Positions 44,859-53,905 of a stretch of DNA of 64,000 nt are shown here, piece after piece. The first letter of the stretch is position 1. Each line of letters opens with the position of its first letter. Source of the stretch: Mesorhizobium sp. GTDB taxonomy: Bacteria; Pseudomonadota; Alphaproteobacteria; Rhizobiales; Rhizobiaceae. The position numbers were made by a program, and so were the translations under genes. The stretch covers positions 375,411 to 439,410 of the forward strand of contig SAKE01000002.1 of assembly GCA_004017275.1 (NCBI GenBank), written 5' to 3'. The notes below the pieces were generated by a model. The model worked only from the letters and a program-made list of their open reading frames with translations. It ran no database searches and was not told where the DNA came from.

Positions 44859-45587
44859 CTATCGACGCGGTCGCTCGTCGATTTCGGCATCCGGCCATAT
44901 GCGAGCGCCCTCCTCTCGAAGAACCGAGATCGCATCGGCTGCCACGCTGGCGTCCATTTGCAGGACGTCGGCTGAGTTGCGTAGCTCTTCCTTGTCCTGA
45001 AGCTTGTTCACCACCCACGCGACCTTGCGGCGAATGTCTGTCCCGTAAGCGGTTTGCGCCTTGCCAAGCGCCTCGATCGGGATTTCGCCATAGGCGCCAA
45101 TCAACATTCCAAGATCGATAGCATCGCGATATGCGGTTGCGCGGTCCTGACATCGATCGGCATTGGCCAGCAGCTTTTCGGCAAACATGTCCGCGGGAAC
45201 AAGGGTGGATACATTCAGATCGTGATCGTAATGGCCCTGCAGTTTGATGCGCCCTTCGCGGATAATCTCGAATCTGATCGATTGGCCCTTCAATCGCACA
45301 ATCGTCCTCAATCCATATTGATCGATCTGGAAATCCCGAACAGCCTCAACGGGATCGGGAAAAAACGCCTTGACGCCACGTTCGGCCGCACAGGTCCGCA
45401 GCTCGCGATAGCCGTCGGCGTCGGCACACAAGAAGTCGACATCCAGCGACCGCCGGTATTCACCAAACTTCATGACAATCGCCGTCCCGCCGCCGAACCA
45501 ACACTGGTTCGCGGTCAGGAAACGCCGGTCCATCAACCCGAGGGCTTCGGCAATGATCCGATGTTCAGGCTTCTTGAATTTCGTCAT
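44859..45587 (-). CDS. AbiEii-type nucleotidyltransferase (DUF1814)
   Basis: A 242-residue protein with the nucleotidyltransferase core GGGTAIVMKFGEYRRSLDVD (residues ~32-51), in which the GG, the arginine and the paired Asp match the AbiEii/AbiGii toxin family. Members of type IV toxin-antitoxin systems modify tRNA or arrest growth during phage infection. The usual partner AbiEi (winged-helix) is absent; a short unrelated protein precedes it by 68 nt. The GTP- or NTP-binding function is predicted only. Confidence 0.85.
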   Translation of the reverse strand: MTKFKKPEHRIIAEALGLMDRRFLTANQCWFGGGTAIVMKFGEYRRSLDVDFLCADADGYRELRTCAAERGVKAFFPDPVEAVRDFQIDQYGLRTIVRLKGQSIRFEIIREGRIKLQGHYDHDLNVSTLVPADMFAEKLLANADRCQDRATAYRDAIDLGMLIGAYGEIPIEALGKAQTAYGTDIRRKVAWVVNKLQDKEELRNSADVLQMDASVAADAISVLREEGARIWPDAEIDERPRR

Positions 45588-45655
45588 GATTTCCGCTCGC
45601 GGTGTCCTGTTGATGTTCCATCTGCGAGGTAAGGATCAGGACAGCGAAACGAACT

Positions 45656-45883
45656 TCAAACAGTGGTCAAAAGAATGCCACGACCGAACTTGTCCGCCAG
45701 GGTCTGGATAAGCAACTTTTCACGCGTCGTAAGGCGTTTTTGATCGACAAAACGCCAATTGCGCTCATACAGCGCGAATGCCTCCTCGGCAGGGATCGGG
45801 CGTGCCGCATCGCGGTTCCAAGCGAGCGCCAGGAGCTCCGGAAACTCTGCGGGGACAATCATGGGCGCGATATCTGCGTTCAT
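45656..45883 (-). CDS. small partner protein upstream of the AbiEii-like gene
   Basis: A 75-residue soluble protein starting MNADIAPMIVPAEFPELLAL, with a central AFALYERNWRFVDQKRL and the basic REKLLIQTLADKFG tail. It is on the same strand as the nucleotidyltransferase gene and shares its transcript. Its size and place suit an antitoxin or regulator, but it lacks the AbiEi helix-turn-helix. I do not recognise the family. Confidence 0.65.
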   Translation of the reverse strand: MNADIAPMIVPAEFPELLALAWNRDAARPIPAEEAFALYERNWRFVDQKRLTTREKLLIQTLADKFGRGILLTTV

Positions 45884-45934
45884 AATCCCTAACTTAGTGG
45901 ATCGTACTTAAGAAATCCAACGCTGGGGAAACAG

Positions 45935-47266
45935 CTAACCCACCAAAGCCTCGGAAAACTCCACCGCTTTGCCCTGGCTGGGCGTGACGATCTCGTCTTC
46001 CCACATGACGCGGCGGCCGCGGATGACGGTGCCGACCGGCCAGCCGGTCACTTCTCTCCCGTCATAAGGCGTCCAGCCGGCTTTCGAGCCGGCCTGCGCG
46101 TTGGTGATGGTCTGGCGCCGTTTCATATCGACGATGGTGAAGTCGGCGTCGTAGCCGGCGGCGATGCGGCCCTTTCTCGCCATGCCGAAGATGCGCTGCG
46201 GGCCGTGGCTCGACAGGTCGACAAAGCGCTGCAAGGTCAGCCGGCCGGCATTGACGTGGTCGAGCATGATCGGCACCAGCGTCTGTACGCCGGTCATCCC
46301 TGACGGCGAGGCCGGATAGGGCTTTGCCTTCTCGGCCAGCGTGTGCGGCGCGTGGTCGGAGCCGAGCACGTCGACGATGCCTTGCGCAATGCCGTGCCAG
46401 ACGCCATCGCGATGGCGCGCGGCGCGGACCGGAGGGTTCATCTGGATCAGCGTGCCAAGCCGCGCATAATCGTCCGCCGACAGCGTCAAATGATGCGGCG
46501 TCGCCTCGCAGGTCGCGACATCCTTGTGCTGTTCGAGGAACAAGATCTCCTCGGCAGTCGAGATGTGCAGGACATGGATGCGGGCGCGTGTGTTTCGTGC
46601 GATGCGCACCAGCCGTTCGGTGCAGCGCAGGGCGGCGATCTCGTCGCGCCATACCGGGTGCGATGACGGATCGCCCTCGATGCGTTCACCCAGGCGCTCG
46701 CGCAGCCGGAACTCGTCTTCCGAATGAAAGGCGGCGCGGCGGCGCGTGTTTCTGAGGATCGATGCCACGCCTTCGTCATCCTCGACCAGCAGGTCGCCGG
46801 TGGACGAGCCCATGAAAACCTTGATCCCGGCCGCGCCCGGCAACCGCTCAAGCTCGCCGACATCTTTCGCGTTCTCGCGGGTGCCGCCGACCCAGAAGGC
46901 AAAATCGCAATGCATGCGATCCGTGCCGCGCCGGACCTTGTCGGCAAGCGCTGCCTCGCTGGTGGTCAGCGGATTGGTGTTGGGCATCTCGAACACGGCG
47001 GTGACGCCGCCAAGCACCGCCGCGCGCGAACCAGTTTCCAAGTCTTCCTTGTGCTCCAGCCCCGGCTCGCGAAAGTGCACCTGGCTGTCGATGACACCCG
47101 GCAGGATGTGCAGGCCGCGGCAGTCGATCGTCTCGCCGGCCGAGGCCTGGCGGAGATCGCCGATGGCAGCGATGCGCCCTGCCGTCACGCCGATGTCGCG
47201 AGCCCCTTCGCCGTCATGGTTGACCACGGTGCCGCCTGTCAGGATGAGGTCGTAGATCATGGCCAT
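45935..47266 (-). CDS. dihydroorotase-like amidohydrolase (class I type)
   Basis: A 443-residue amidohydrolase with most class I dihydroorotase landmarks: FREPGLEHKEDLETG, GIKVFMGSS (the carboxylated Lys), HVLHIST, ATPHHLTLS and GSDHAPHT with the catalytic Asp. The first metal-ligand motif reads SQVHF, so the usual HxH has Gln in place of the first His. The family is annotated as dihydroorotase in rhizobia, but this substitution makes direct pyrimidine activity uncertain. The ATG at 47266 was chosen over an upstream TTG extension. Divergent from ygfZ. Confidence 0.82.
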   Translation of the reverse strand: MAMIYDLILTGGTVVNHDGEGARDIGVTAGRIAAIGDLRQASAGETIDCRGLHILPGVIDSQVHFREPGLEHKEDLETGSRAAVLGGVTAVFEMPNTNPLTTSEAALADKVRRGTDRMHCDFAFWVGGTRENAKDVGELERLPGAAGIKVFMGSSTGDLLVEDDEGVASILRNTRRRAAFHSEDEFRLRERLGERIEGDPSSHPVWRDEIAALRCTERLVRIARNTRARIHVLHISTAEEILFLEQHKDVATCEATPHHLTLSADDYARLGTLIQMNPPVRAARHRDGVWHGIAQGIVDVLGSDHAPHTLAEKAKPYPASPSGMTGVQTLVPIMLDHVNAGRLTLQRFVDLSSHGPQRIFGMARKGRIAAGYDADFTIVDMKRRQTITNAQAGSKAGWTPYDGREVTGWPVGTVIRGRRVMWEDEIVTPSQGKAVEFSEALVG

Positions 47267-47341
47267 GCTCTCTTGCGGGGGGAGTGCCAGCGGCTTACGT
47301 AAAGGCCGACCATTTTGCAAGATCAGGCTGCTTTTCCGCCC

Positions 47342-48202
47342 ATGCCCTTTGCCCAGCTCAAAGACCGTGCTCTCATTTCCGTGTCAGGCCCGGATGCCGA
47401 GCATTTTCTGCAGAACATCCTGACCACCAATCTCGATATCCTGGCTCCCGGCGAAGCCAAGCCCGGTGCGCTGCTGACGCCGCAGGGCAAGATCCTGTTC
47501 GACTTCCTCATCTCGCGTGCCGGCGAGAATGCATTCCGGCTCGAATGCCGTGCCGACATAGCGGACGATTTCGTACGCCGGCTGACGCTCTACAAACTGC
47601 GTGCCAAGGTCGAGATTGCCAAATCCGATCAGGTGCTTGTCACCATCGCATGGGGACATGAGTCAACACCCTCACAATCTGATTCAACGCCGATCACAGA
47701 CACGCGCTTTCGCAGCGGCGCCGTCACGCGTTGCTATGGCAAAACAGATGAGCGCAGCGACCTTGTCGCGTGGCAAGCCTTCCGCATAGCCGGCGGCATT
47801 GCCGAAAGCGGCAGCGACTACCAGCTTGGAGATGCCTTCCCGCATGACGTGCTGCTGGACGAGACCGGCGGCGTCGGCTTCAAGAAGGGCTGCTATGTCG
47901 GCCAGGAGGTTGTCTCGCGCATGCAGCATCGCGGCACGGCCAGGCGGCGCGTGCTGATTGCATCGGCCGAAAAGCCCCTGCCTGAGCCGGGCACCGAGCT
48001 GACCGTTGCAGGACGGCCGGTTGGCGCGCTCGGCTCGACCATCGGCACGACCGGCCTGGCCGTTGCCCGCATCGACCGGATCAAGGCGGCGCTCGACGCG
48101 GGCCAGTCGATCCTGGCGGGAGACGTGCCGGTTACGCTGGCCATTCCCTCGTGGGCCAAGTTCAGCTTCCCGCAGGAAGCCGTCAGCGCGGAGGAGGCCT
48201 GA
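47342..48202 (+). CDS. ygfZ: folate-binding protein YgfZ (Fe-S repair)
   Basis: A protein of 286 residues with the ATG at 47342 (a TTG at 47315 with AAAGG upstream would add nine codons). The motif KKGCYVGQEVVSRMQHRG carries the conserved cysteine and is diagnostic of YgfZ/GcvT-related Fe-S cluster maintenance proteins, which use a tetrahydrofolate derivative. The gene overlaps the next by the TGATG arrangement. Identification is good. Confidence 0.9.
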   Translation: MPFAQLKDRALISVSGPDAEHFLQNILTTNLDILAPGEAKPGALLTPQGKILFDFLISRAGENAFRLECRADIADDFVRRLTLYKLRAKVEIAKSDQVLVTIAWGHESTPSQSDSTPITDTRFRSGAVTRCYGKTDERSDLVAWQAFRIAGGIAESGSDYQLGDAFPHDVLLDETGGVGFKKGCYVGQEVVSRMQHRGTARRRVLIASAEKPLPEPGTELTVAGRPVGALGSTIGTTGLAVARIDRIKAALDAGQSILAGDVPVTLAIPSWAKFSFPQEAVSAEEA

Positions 48203-48837
48203 TGGCCGCCGACCGCGTCGGTGCGCCGGCACGCGCCTGGCAGCGCATGTTGTCGGGTCGCCGGCTCGACCTGCTCGACCCCTCGCCTCTCGATATCGAG
48301 ATTTCAGACATTGCGCATGGGCTCGCCCGCGTTGCCCGCTGGAACGGCCAGACCAGCGGCGAGCATGCCTTTTCGGTTGCCCAGCACTCGCTGCTGGTCG
48401 AAGCGCTGTTCTGCGACCTGGTGCCTGAGGCTTCTGCCGACGCCCAACTGGCGGCGCTGCTGCACGACGCCCCCGAATATGTCATCGGCGACATGATCTC
48501 GCCGTTCAAATCGGTGATGGGCGGCAGCTACAAGGACTGCGAATTGCGGCTGCAGCGCGCCATCCATCTGCGCTTCTCACTGCCGCCCGAACCCGGTGCT
48601 ACGCTGCGCAAGGAGATCAAGCGCGCCGACCAGATCGCTGCCTATTTCGAAGCAACGCTGCTCGCAGGCTTTTCGACCGCCGAGGCGACCGAGTTCTTCG
48701 GCCGTCCGCGCGGCTTCAATGCCGACCGCTTCGATTTCACGCCACGCTCGGTGACCTGGGCGCAGAATGCGTTCCTCAAGCGATTTTCCGCGATCGAGAC
48801 GTCGCGGCATCGGGTTTCGGCGCCCGCCGGCGGCTAA
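48202..48837 (+). CDS. HD-domain phosphohydrolase, YfbR-like
   Basis: A 211-residue protein with HD metal ligands: GEHAFSVAQHSLLVEALF (His), LLHDAPEYVIGDMISPFK (His-Asp), and KRADQIAAYFEATL (Asp). This pattern matches the YfbR/5'-deoxynucleotidase group or related hydrolases. Translation is coupled to ygfZ by the TGATG overlap, with GGAGGAGG at 48190. Substrate not shown. Confidence 0.87.
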   Translation: MAADRVGAPARAWQRMLSGRRLDLLDPSPLDIEISDIAHGLARVARWNGQTSGEHAFSVAQHSLLVEALFCDLVPEASADAQLAALLHDAPEYVIGDMISPFKSVMGGSYKDCELRLQRAIHLRFSLPPEPGATLRKEIKRADQIAAYFEATLLAGFSTAEATEFFGRPRGFNADRFDFTPRSVTWAQNAFLKRFSAIETSRHRVSAPAGG

Positions 48838-48900
48838 AAACCCTAAATTAACCGGCATAGACCACAGTAGGGCGTTCGATCACGGTCTGCAGGCGCGCTC

Positions 48901-51042
48901 ATGCCCGTCGCTGATGCCAAGGATGGTTCGGCCGTCCCGGGACGGGAGGCCGAAGGCATGGACCGCTCCCGCCACGTGGCAGACGAACTGCGCGAGCAGA
49001 ACCAACGCTTTTCGGCCGCGGTCGAGAACATGTCGCATGGCCTGTGCATGTTCGACGCCGACGAGCGACTGATCATCTGCAACGGCCACTACATCAACAT
49101 CTTCTGTCTCGACGCCAAGGTGGTGCGGCCGGGCATCCTTTTCATCGACATCCTGCGGCACAGCGTCGACATCGGCATCGCCTCGCAAAGCGCCGACGAA
49201 CTCTACGCCATCCGCAAGCCCTATATCGACCAGGCAAAGCCCTCGACATACGAGGAAAAATTGTCGGACGGCCGCATCATCAGCATCTCGCATCGTCCGC
49301 TGGCCTTGGGCGGCTGGGTCTCGATCTACGAGGACATTACCGAACAGCGCCGCGCGCAAGAGGATCTCAAGGAACAGCACCGCCGTTTCGACGCAGCCCT
49401 CGCCAACATGTCGCAAGGCCTGCTGATGTATGACGCCGACGGCAAGATGATCGTGCGCAACCGGCGTTTTCTGGAGCTCTACAATGTCTCCGCGGCGGAC
49501 TTCCCGCTTGGAACCACGCACCGCGACGCGCTCGAACGGTTGCTGGAACTCGGTATCTACGCGAAGATCGATGTCGACAGCGAAGTCGCCAAAACCGAAG
49601 CCTGCCTGGCGGCGGCAAAAATGCATTCGGCCTATCGGCACCTTACCGACGGCAGGACGGTTCTGGTCACACGCCGGCCGATGAGCGGCGGCGGCTGGGT
49701 GGTGACCTTCGACGACGTCACCGAACGCCGCCGCACCGAAGAGCGCATGACCCATCTTGCGCATCACGACACGCTGACTGGACTGCCCAACCGCTCGATG
49801 TTACGCGAACGGCTCGACCTTGCGCTGGAAGGCACGGCGGTCACGCCGCTGGCAATCTTCTCGCTCGATCTCGATCGCTTCAAAGCGGTCAACGACACCT
49901 TGGGACACCCCGCCGGCGACTGGCTCCTGAAAAGCGTGGCCGAAAGGCTGCAGCGTTGTCTGCGCGGTGAAACGGACATCGTCGCCCGCTTCGGCGGCGA
50001 CGAGTTCGTCGTTGTTCAGTTCAATTTCAAGGGAATTGCCGATGCTGAAAAATTGGCGAAGCGGATCGTCGAGGCGATCGCAAAACCGTTCCGCGATAAG
50101 AGCCGGGACATCCATGTCGGCATCAGTCTTGGCATCGCCGTTTTTCCAGACGACGGCAATGATGCCGACACGCTGCTGAAAAACGCCGATACGGCACTCT
50201 ACCGTGCAAAGAGCGAAGGTCGCAGCCTGTACCGCTTCTTCGAGCCCGGAATGGATGCCATTGTGCAGACACGACGCGCACTCGAGATCGACCTCGAGAC
50301 AGCGCTGTCGCGCCATGAATTCGATCTCGATTTCCAGCCCATCATGAACATCGCATCCGGCGAGATCGTCGGCGCCGAAGCCTTGATGCGTTGGCATTCG
50401 CCGACACGCGGCACCGTGACGCCGGACAAGTTCATTCCGGTTGCCGAAGAAACCGGAATGATCGTGCCGCTTGGCGAGTGGGCGCTGAGGAAGGCTTGCA
50501 CGGCGGCGGCAAGCTGGCCTGCCGGCCTGCGCATCGCGGTCAATGTCTCGGCCGTGCAGCTCAAAAGCGGCAGCTTTGCCCGGAGCGTCATCTCGGCTCT
50601 CGCCTTTTCCGGCGTACCCGCCGGCCGGCTGGAACTGGAAATCACCGAGACCGTGCTGATGGACGAGAGTGACGCGGTGCTGAAGACACTACGCCAGTTG
50701 CGCGGACTCGGCATTCGTATCGCGCTGGATGATTTCGGCACCGGCTACTCCTCGCTCGGCTACCTCAGGCGTTTTCCCGTCGACAAGATCAAGATCGACC
50801 GTTCGTTCATCCACGACCTGGGCAATCGCGACACCGCGGCGATCGTTCGCACCGTCATCGGGCTGGGTGCCGAGCTTGGCATCACTGTCACCGCCGAGGG
50901 TGTCGAGACCGAGGCACAGCTCGACATCCTGCGAGGCAATGGCTGTACCGAGGCGCAGGGCTATCTGATCGGTGTGCCGTCAAAGGTGGCAGATTTCCAG
51001 CGTCTGCTGAAATCCCGCGCGTTGCACAGCCAGACCGGCTGA
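48901..51042 (+). CDS. PAS-PAS-GGDEF-EAL cyclic-di-GMP protein
   Basis: A 713-residue protein with two PAS-7-like sensor domains (~28-145, ~155-280), then GGDEF (~285-445) and EAL (~460-705). The diguanylate cyclase has the intact GGDEF in VARFGGDEFVV. The preceding segment is RGETD, so the usual RxxD inhibitory site is not in standard spacing. The EAL domain keeps EALMRW, LEITETVLM, LDDFGTGYSSLGYL, KIDRSF and AEGVET, so phosphodiesterase activity is likely. No membrane segment, so it is cytosolic. PAS ligand unknown. Confidence 0.92.
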   Translation: MPVADAKDGSAVPGREAEGMDRSRHVADELREQNQRFSAAVENMSHGLCMFDADERLIICNGHYINIFCLDAKVVRPGILFIDILRHSVDIGIASQSADELYAIRKPYIDQAKPSTYEEKLSDGRIISISHRPLALGGWVSIYEDITEQRRAQEDLKEQHRRFDAALANMSQGLLMYDADGKMIVRNRRFLELYNVSAADFPLGTTHRDALERLLELGIYAKIDVDSEVAKTEACLAAAKMHSAYRHLTDGRTVLVTRRPMSGGGWVVTFDDVTERRRTEERMTHLAHHDTLTGLPNRSMLRERLDLALEGTAVTPLAIFSLDLDRFKAVNDTLGHPAGDWLLKSVAERLQRCLRGETDIVARFGGDEFVVVQFNFKGIADAEKLAKRIVEAIAKPFRDKSRDIHVGISLGIAVFPDDGNDADTLLKNADTALYRAKSEGRSLYRFFEPGMDAIVQTRRALEIDLETALSRHEFDLDFQPIMNIASGEIVGAEALMRWHSPTRGTVTPDKFIPVAEETGMIVPLGEWALRKACTAAASWPAGLRIAVNVSAVQLKSGSFARSVISALAFSGVPAGRLELEITETVLMDESDAVLKTLRQLRGLGIRIALDDFGTGYSSLGYLRRFPVDKIKIDRSFIHDLGNRDTAAIVRTVIGLGAELGITVTAEGVETEAQLDILRGNGCTEAQGYLIGVPSKVADFQRLLKSRALHSQTG

Positions 51043-51054
51043 GGTCGGCCATCA

Positions 51055-52059
51055 TCAACGCAGCGTCTCGATATACTTTTCGTGGAAGCTGACATAGCCA
51101 GGCTCTACCACCTTCAAATGCCGCTCGATCAGCGCATGAAACCGCGGCAGTTGATGAAACGGCACACCGGGATAGGCATGATGCTCGGCATGGAACGGCA
51201 TGTTCCACGCCAGCTTGCGGACCAACCGGTTGGTCAGCGTGGTCCTGGTGTTCTCCAGCATGTTGGCGACGAACGGACAGCGGCCATGTTCGGCCAGGAG
51301 ATAGAGGCGCAGAAACGGCTGCCCCAACAGCGCGGGCAGGATCCAGACATAGAGAAGCATAGAGAGCCGGAAATAAACGGCCAGCAGAATGACCACGGCA
51401 TAAACGGCAATCATGGCGCGCGCCTCGACGCGCACCTTGTCGCAGCCTTTTGGCGGAACGTAGCTCTCCCGGCCTCGGTCCATCGCATTGCCATAAAGCG
51501 TCTTGAAGTGCCCCCACCACATCGGGATACCAGAGACATGGACGAGATATTGCCGCCATGTCTCCGGTTTGGGGAAGGCCAGTTCAGGGTCGTTCTGCGG
51601 GTCTTGCGTATATCGATGGTGGGCGAAGTGGAAGTAGCGGAACCAGTCCGCCGGCAGCGCGATCGCCAGGCTGCACGCCCGTGCCACGGCATCGTTCAGC
51701 CATTGCGTTTCGAAAGCCGTACGGTGAACCGTCTCGTGGAGCAGCGTGAACAGGAACACGATGAGGATGCCTTGCGGCAGCATCAGCAGCGGCCAGAACG
51801 GCACCTTGGCGGCGATCAGCGATCCGATGATCACGATCGCACCCCAATGAGCGGCAAGCTGGACAAGGCCCGCGACATCCGACTTGGCGGTCAGGCGGTT
51901 GCGCTCTTCCTGCGTCAACGATGAAATTACGTCACGATGATCCACGAGCTTCGATCCAGACTGGGATTGATGAAACCCACTGTATCCAACGAATAAACTT
52001 TCCGAAAACGACGATTTCTGCAATTTTGATAAGCTGAGCTTATCTATCTGATGATCCAT
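51055..52059 (-). CDS. membrane fatty acid desaturase family protein
   Basis: A 334-residue membrane protein with the three histidine boxes of acyl desaturases: HETVH (residues ~105-109), HFAHH and HAEHH near the C-terminus, plus four hydrophobic helices. The ATG at 52059 starts the product; a TTG at 52077 is the alternative. The oxidised substrate may be an acyl lipid or another alkyl chain. It is the last gene of a four-gene minus-strand cassette with a RimK-type ligase, so a role in modifying the product of that system is possible. Confidence 0.88.
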   Translation of the reverse strand: MDHQIDKLSLSKLQKSSFSESLFVGYSGFHQSQSGSKLVDHRDVISSLTQEERNRLTAKSDVAGLVQLAAHWGAIVIIGSLIAAKVPFWPLLMLPQGILIVFLFTLLHETVHRTAFETQWLNDAVARACSLAIALPADWFRYFHFAHHRYTQDPQNDPELAFPKPETWRQYLVHVSGIPMWWGHFKTLYGNAMDRGRESYVPPKGCDKVRVEARAMIAVYAVVILLAVYFRLSMLLYVWILPALLGQPFLRLYLLAEHGRCPFVANMLENTRTTLTNRLVRKLAWNMPFHAEHHAYPGVPFHQLPRFHALIERHLKVVEPGYVSFHEKYIETLR

Positions 52060-52146
52060 GGTCACGCGTTTCGCCAATGGCTGATCGACGAATGCCGGCG
52101 CGCAGTCGGCTCGTCGGCACTGCGTTGACCTGACGGGGGGCGATGG

Positions 52147-52419
52147 TCAAAGGTGCCCGCTCAATGCCTCTGCCATGTCCTTGTTTGTCGCCACGGGAAC
52201 GATCTCGAATTCCACCAGATCCGCCCATTCGATCACCCAGCGCTGCAGCAGCGTGACATCATCGGCCTCCACCAGCAGGAAGCAGCGGCTCATGTCCGCC
52301 GCGATCCAGCTGTGGTGCACGACGAGCTCGTCCGGCTTCAGGCGGCCCCGGTCGCGAAAGCGGCGGTAGATCTCCTTGCGATCGCAGCCGGTGAAATCCT
52401 CGATCACGATGAACAGCAT
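52147..52419 (-). CDS. DUF3303 domain protein
   Basis: A 90-residue protein starting MLFIVIEDFTGCDRKEIYRR, with GAGGG upstream. The DUF3303 features are HHSWIAADMSRCFLLVEADD and WVIEWADLVEFEIVPV. It lies 17 nt after the RimK-like gene and 87 nt before the desaturase, all on one strand. It looks like a small alpha-beta barrel-type ferredoxin-like domain. Function unknown. Confidence 0.85.
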   Translation of the reverse strand: MLFIVIEDFTGCDRKEIYRRFRDRGRLKPDELVVHHSWIAADMSRCFLLVEADDVTLLQRWVIEWADLVEFEIVPVATNKDMAEALSGHL

Positions 52420-52436
52420 CTTTTCCCTCGATCAAA

Positions 52437-53900
52437 TTATCGCCCCGGCCGGTCCAGCCGCTCCAGGAACCACTGCGTCAGCCGCACCCAGACTTCGTCC
52501 TTCTCGCCGGAATCCTCCCAGCCATGGTCGAGGTTGGGATTGTCGTTGACCTCGATGACAAAGACCCCGTCCTTGGTCTCCTTGAGGTCGACGCCGTAGA
52601 GCCCGTCGCCGATGCAGCGCGCCGCCTTCACCGCCGTCTCGACGACATGCGCCGGCGTCTCTTTCAGCGTGAAGGTCTTGATGCCGCCCTGGTCGGGCTT
52701 GCCGTTGGCCTTGTGGTTGACGATCTGCCAGTGTTTTTTGGCCATCAGATAGTGCACCGCAAACAGCGGCTGGCCGCCGAGGACGCCAACGCGCCAGTCA
52801 TACTCGGTCGGGATGAACTTCTGCGCGATCAGAAGGTCGGAATCCTCCAGCCATTCGGTGGCCAACGTCTTCAGTTCCTCGAAGTTGGCGCATTTCTTGA
52901 CGCCGCGCGAGAACGACGAATCCGGGATCTTCAGCACCAGCGGAAAACCCAGTGTCTGCGCCGCCAGTTCGAGATCCGAGGTGCCGGCTATCATCACCGT
53001 CGGCGGCACCGGGACCTTGTTATAGGCCATCAGCTCGTTGAGATAGACCTTGTTGGTGCAGCGGATCATCGACAGCGGGTCGTCAATGACGGGCATGCCT
53101 TCCTGCTGGGCGCGGCGGGCGAAACGATAGGTGTGGTTCGAGATCGAGGTGGTCTCGCGGATGAACAGCGCGTCGTAGTTGGCAAGCTTGGCGAGATCCC
53201 GCTTGGTGATCGGCTCGATTTCGACGCCCATCTTCTCGGCAATCTTGGCCCAGTAGCGCAGCGACGAGATTTCCGACGGCGGCAATTCCTCATGCGGATC
53301 GACCAGCGTGGCAAAAGTGTAGCGCGCCGGCGTGCGGCCCTTGGTGTCGCGCCACTCACGGTTGGTGTAGGTCTCCAGGCACTGGATAAAGCTTTTTTCC
53401 TCGTCCTCGGTCATACGCGCCAGCGGATGAAAGCCGATCTTGCGGATGGAGGCCCATTCGGCGCTGTCCTTGATGTGGACTTCGAGCGCCGGAGCGCGGA
53501 ACCAGTCGAACAACAGCTTGGCGAAGCGGTCCCAGATCTTCGACGGGCCGATGCCGAAGAAGATGCAGACCTTTTGCGGAAAAGCGCCGCCGAGATCCTT
53601 GCGGCATTTGTTGAGCGCCAGCTCCAGTTCCGGCAGTGCGTGCTCATAGAGCTTGCGCTCCGACAGGTCGATCATCGTCTCGACGGTAGGGATCACCTTG
53701 TGGCCGCGCGAGCTTGCCAGCAGCGAGGCATAGTAGCCGCGGCTCTGGTAGCCGTAATTGTTCGACAGGTTGATGACCTTCGGCCGCTGGCCGCGAAACA
53801 GCGAGGGATGCGCGAGATAATCGCGATTGGTGATGATCTTGTGCGGCGTCGCCACCTGGTCGAGATCGCTCTGCCTGCCTGTAAGAATAACCCAGGTCAT
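52437..53900 (-). CDS. RimK-type ATP-grasp ligase with RLAN N-terminal domain
   Basis: A 487-residue protein: an N-terminal RLAN (RimK-like ATPgrasp N-terminal) domain (~1-180, with VINLSNNYGYQSRGYYASL) and a C-terminal ATP-grasp domain (~220-480). The ATP-grasp core is intact: LVLKIPDSSFSRGVKK, QKFIPTEYDWRVGVL and DGVFVIEVNDNPNL, with the metal-binding Glu and Asn. Such enzymes join amino acids or peptides to a carboxylate. It starts 5 nt after the GNAT-C39 gene. Comparative studies have predicted this pair to make or modify a peptide; no product is known. Confidence 0.87.
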   Translation of the reverse strand: MTWVILTGRQSDLDQVATPHKIITNRDYLAHPSLFRGQRPKVINLSNNYGYQSRGYYASLLASSRGHKVIPTVETMIDLSERKLYEHALPELELALNKCRKDLGGAFPQKVCIFFGIGPSKIWDRFAKLLFDWFRAPALEVHIKDSAEWASIRKIGFHPLARMTEDEEKSFIQCLETYTNREWRDTKGRTPARYTFATLVDPHEELPPSEISSLRYWAKIAEKMGVEIEPITKRDLAKLANYDALFIRETTSISNHTYRFARRAQQEGMPVIDDPLSMIRCTNKVYLNELMAYNKVPVPPTVMIAGTSDLELAAQTLGFPLVLKIPDSSFSRGVKKCANFEELKTLATEWLEDSDLLIAQKFIPTEYDWRVGVLGGQPLFAVHYLMAKKHWQIVNHKANGKPDQGGIKTFTLKETPAHVVETAVKAARCIGDGLYGVDLKETKDGVFVIEVNDNPNLDHGWEDSGEKDEVWVRLTQWFLERLDRPGR

Positions 53901-53905
53901 TGTTA

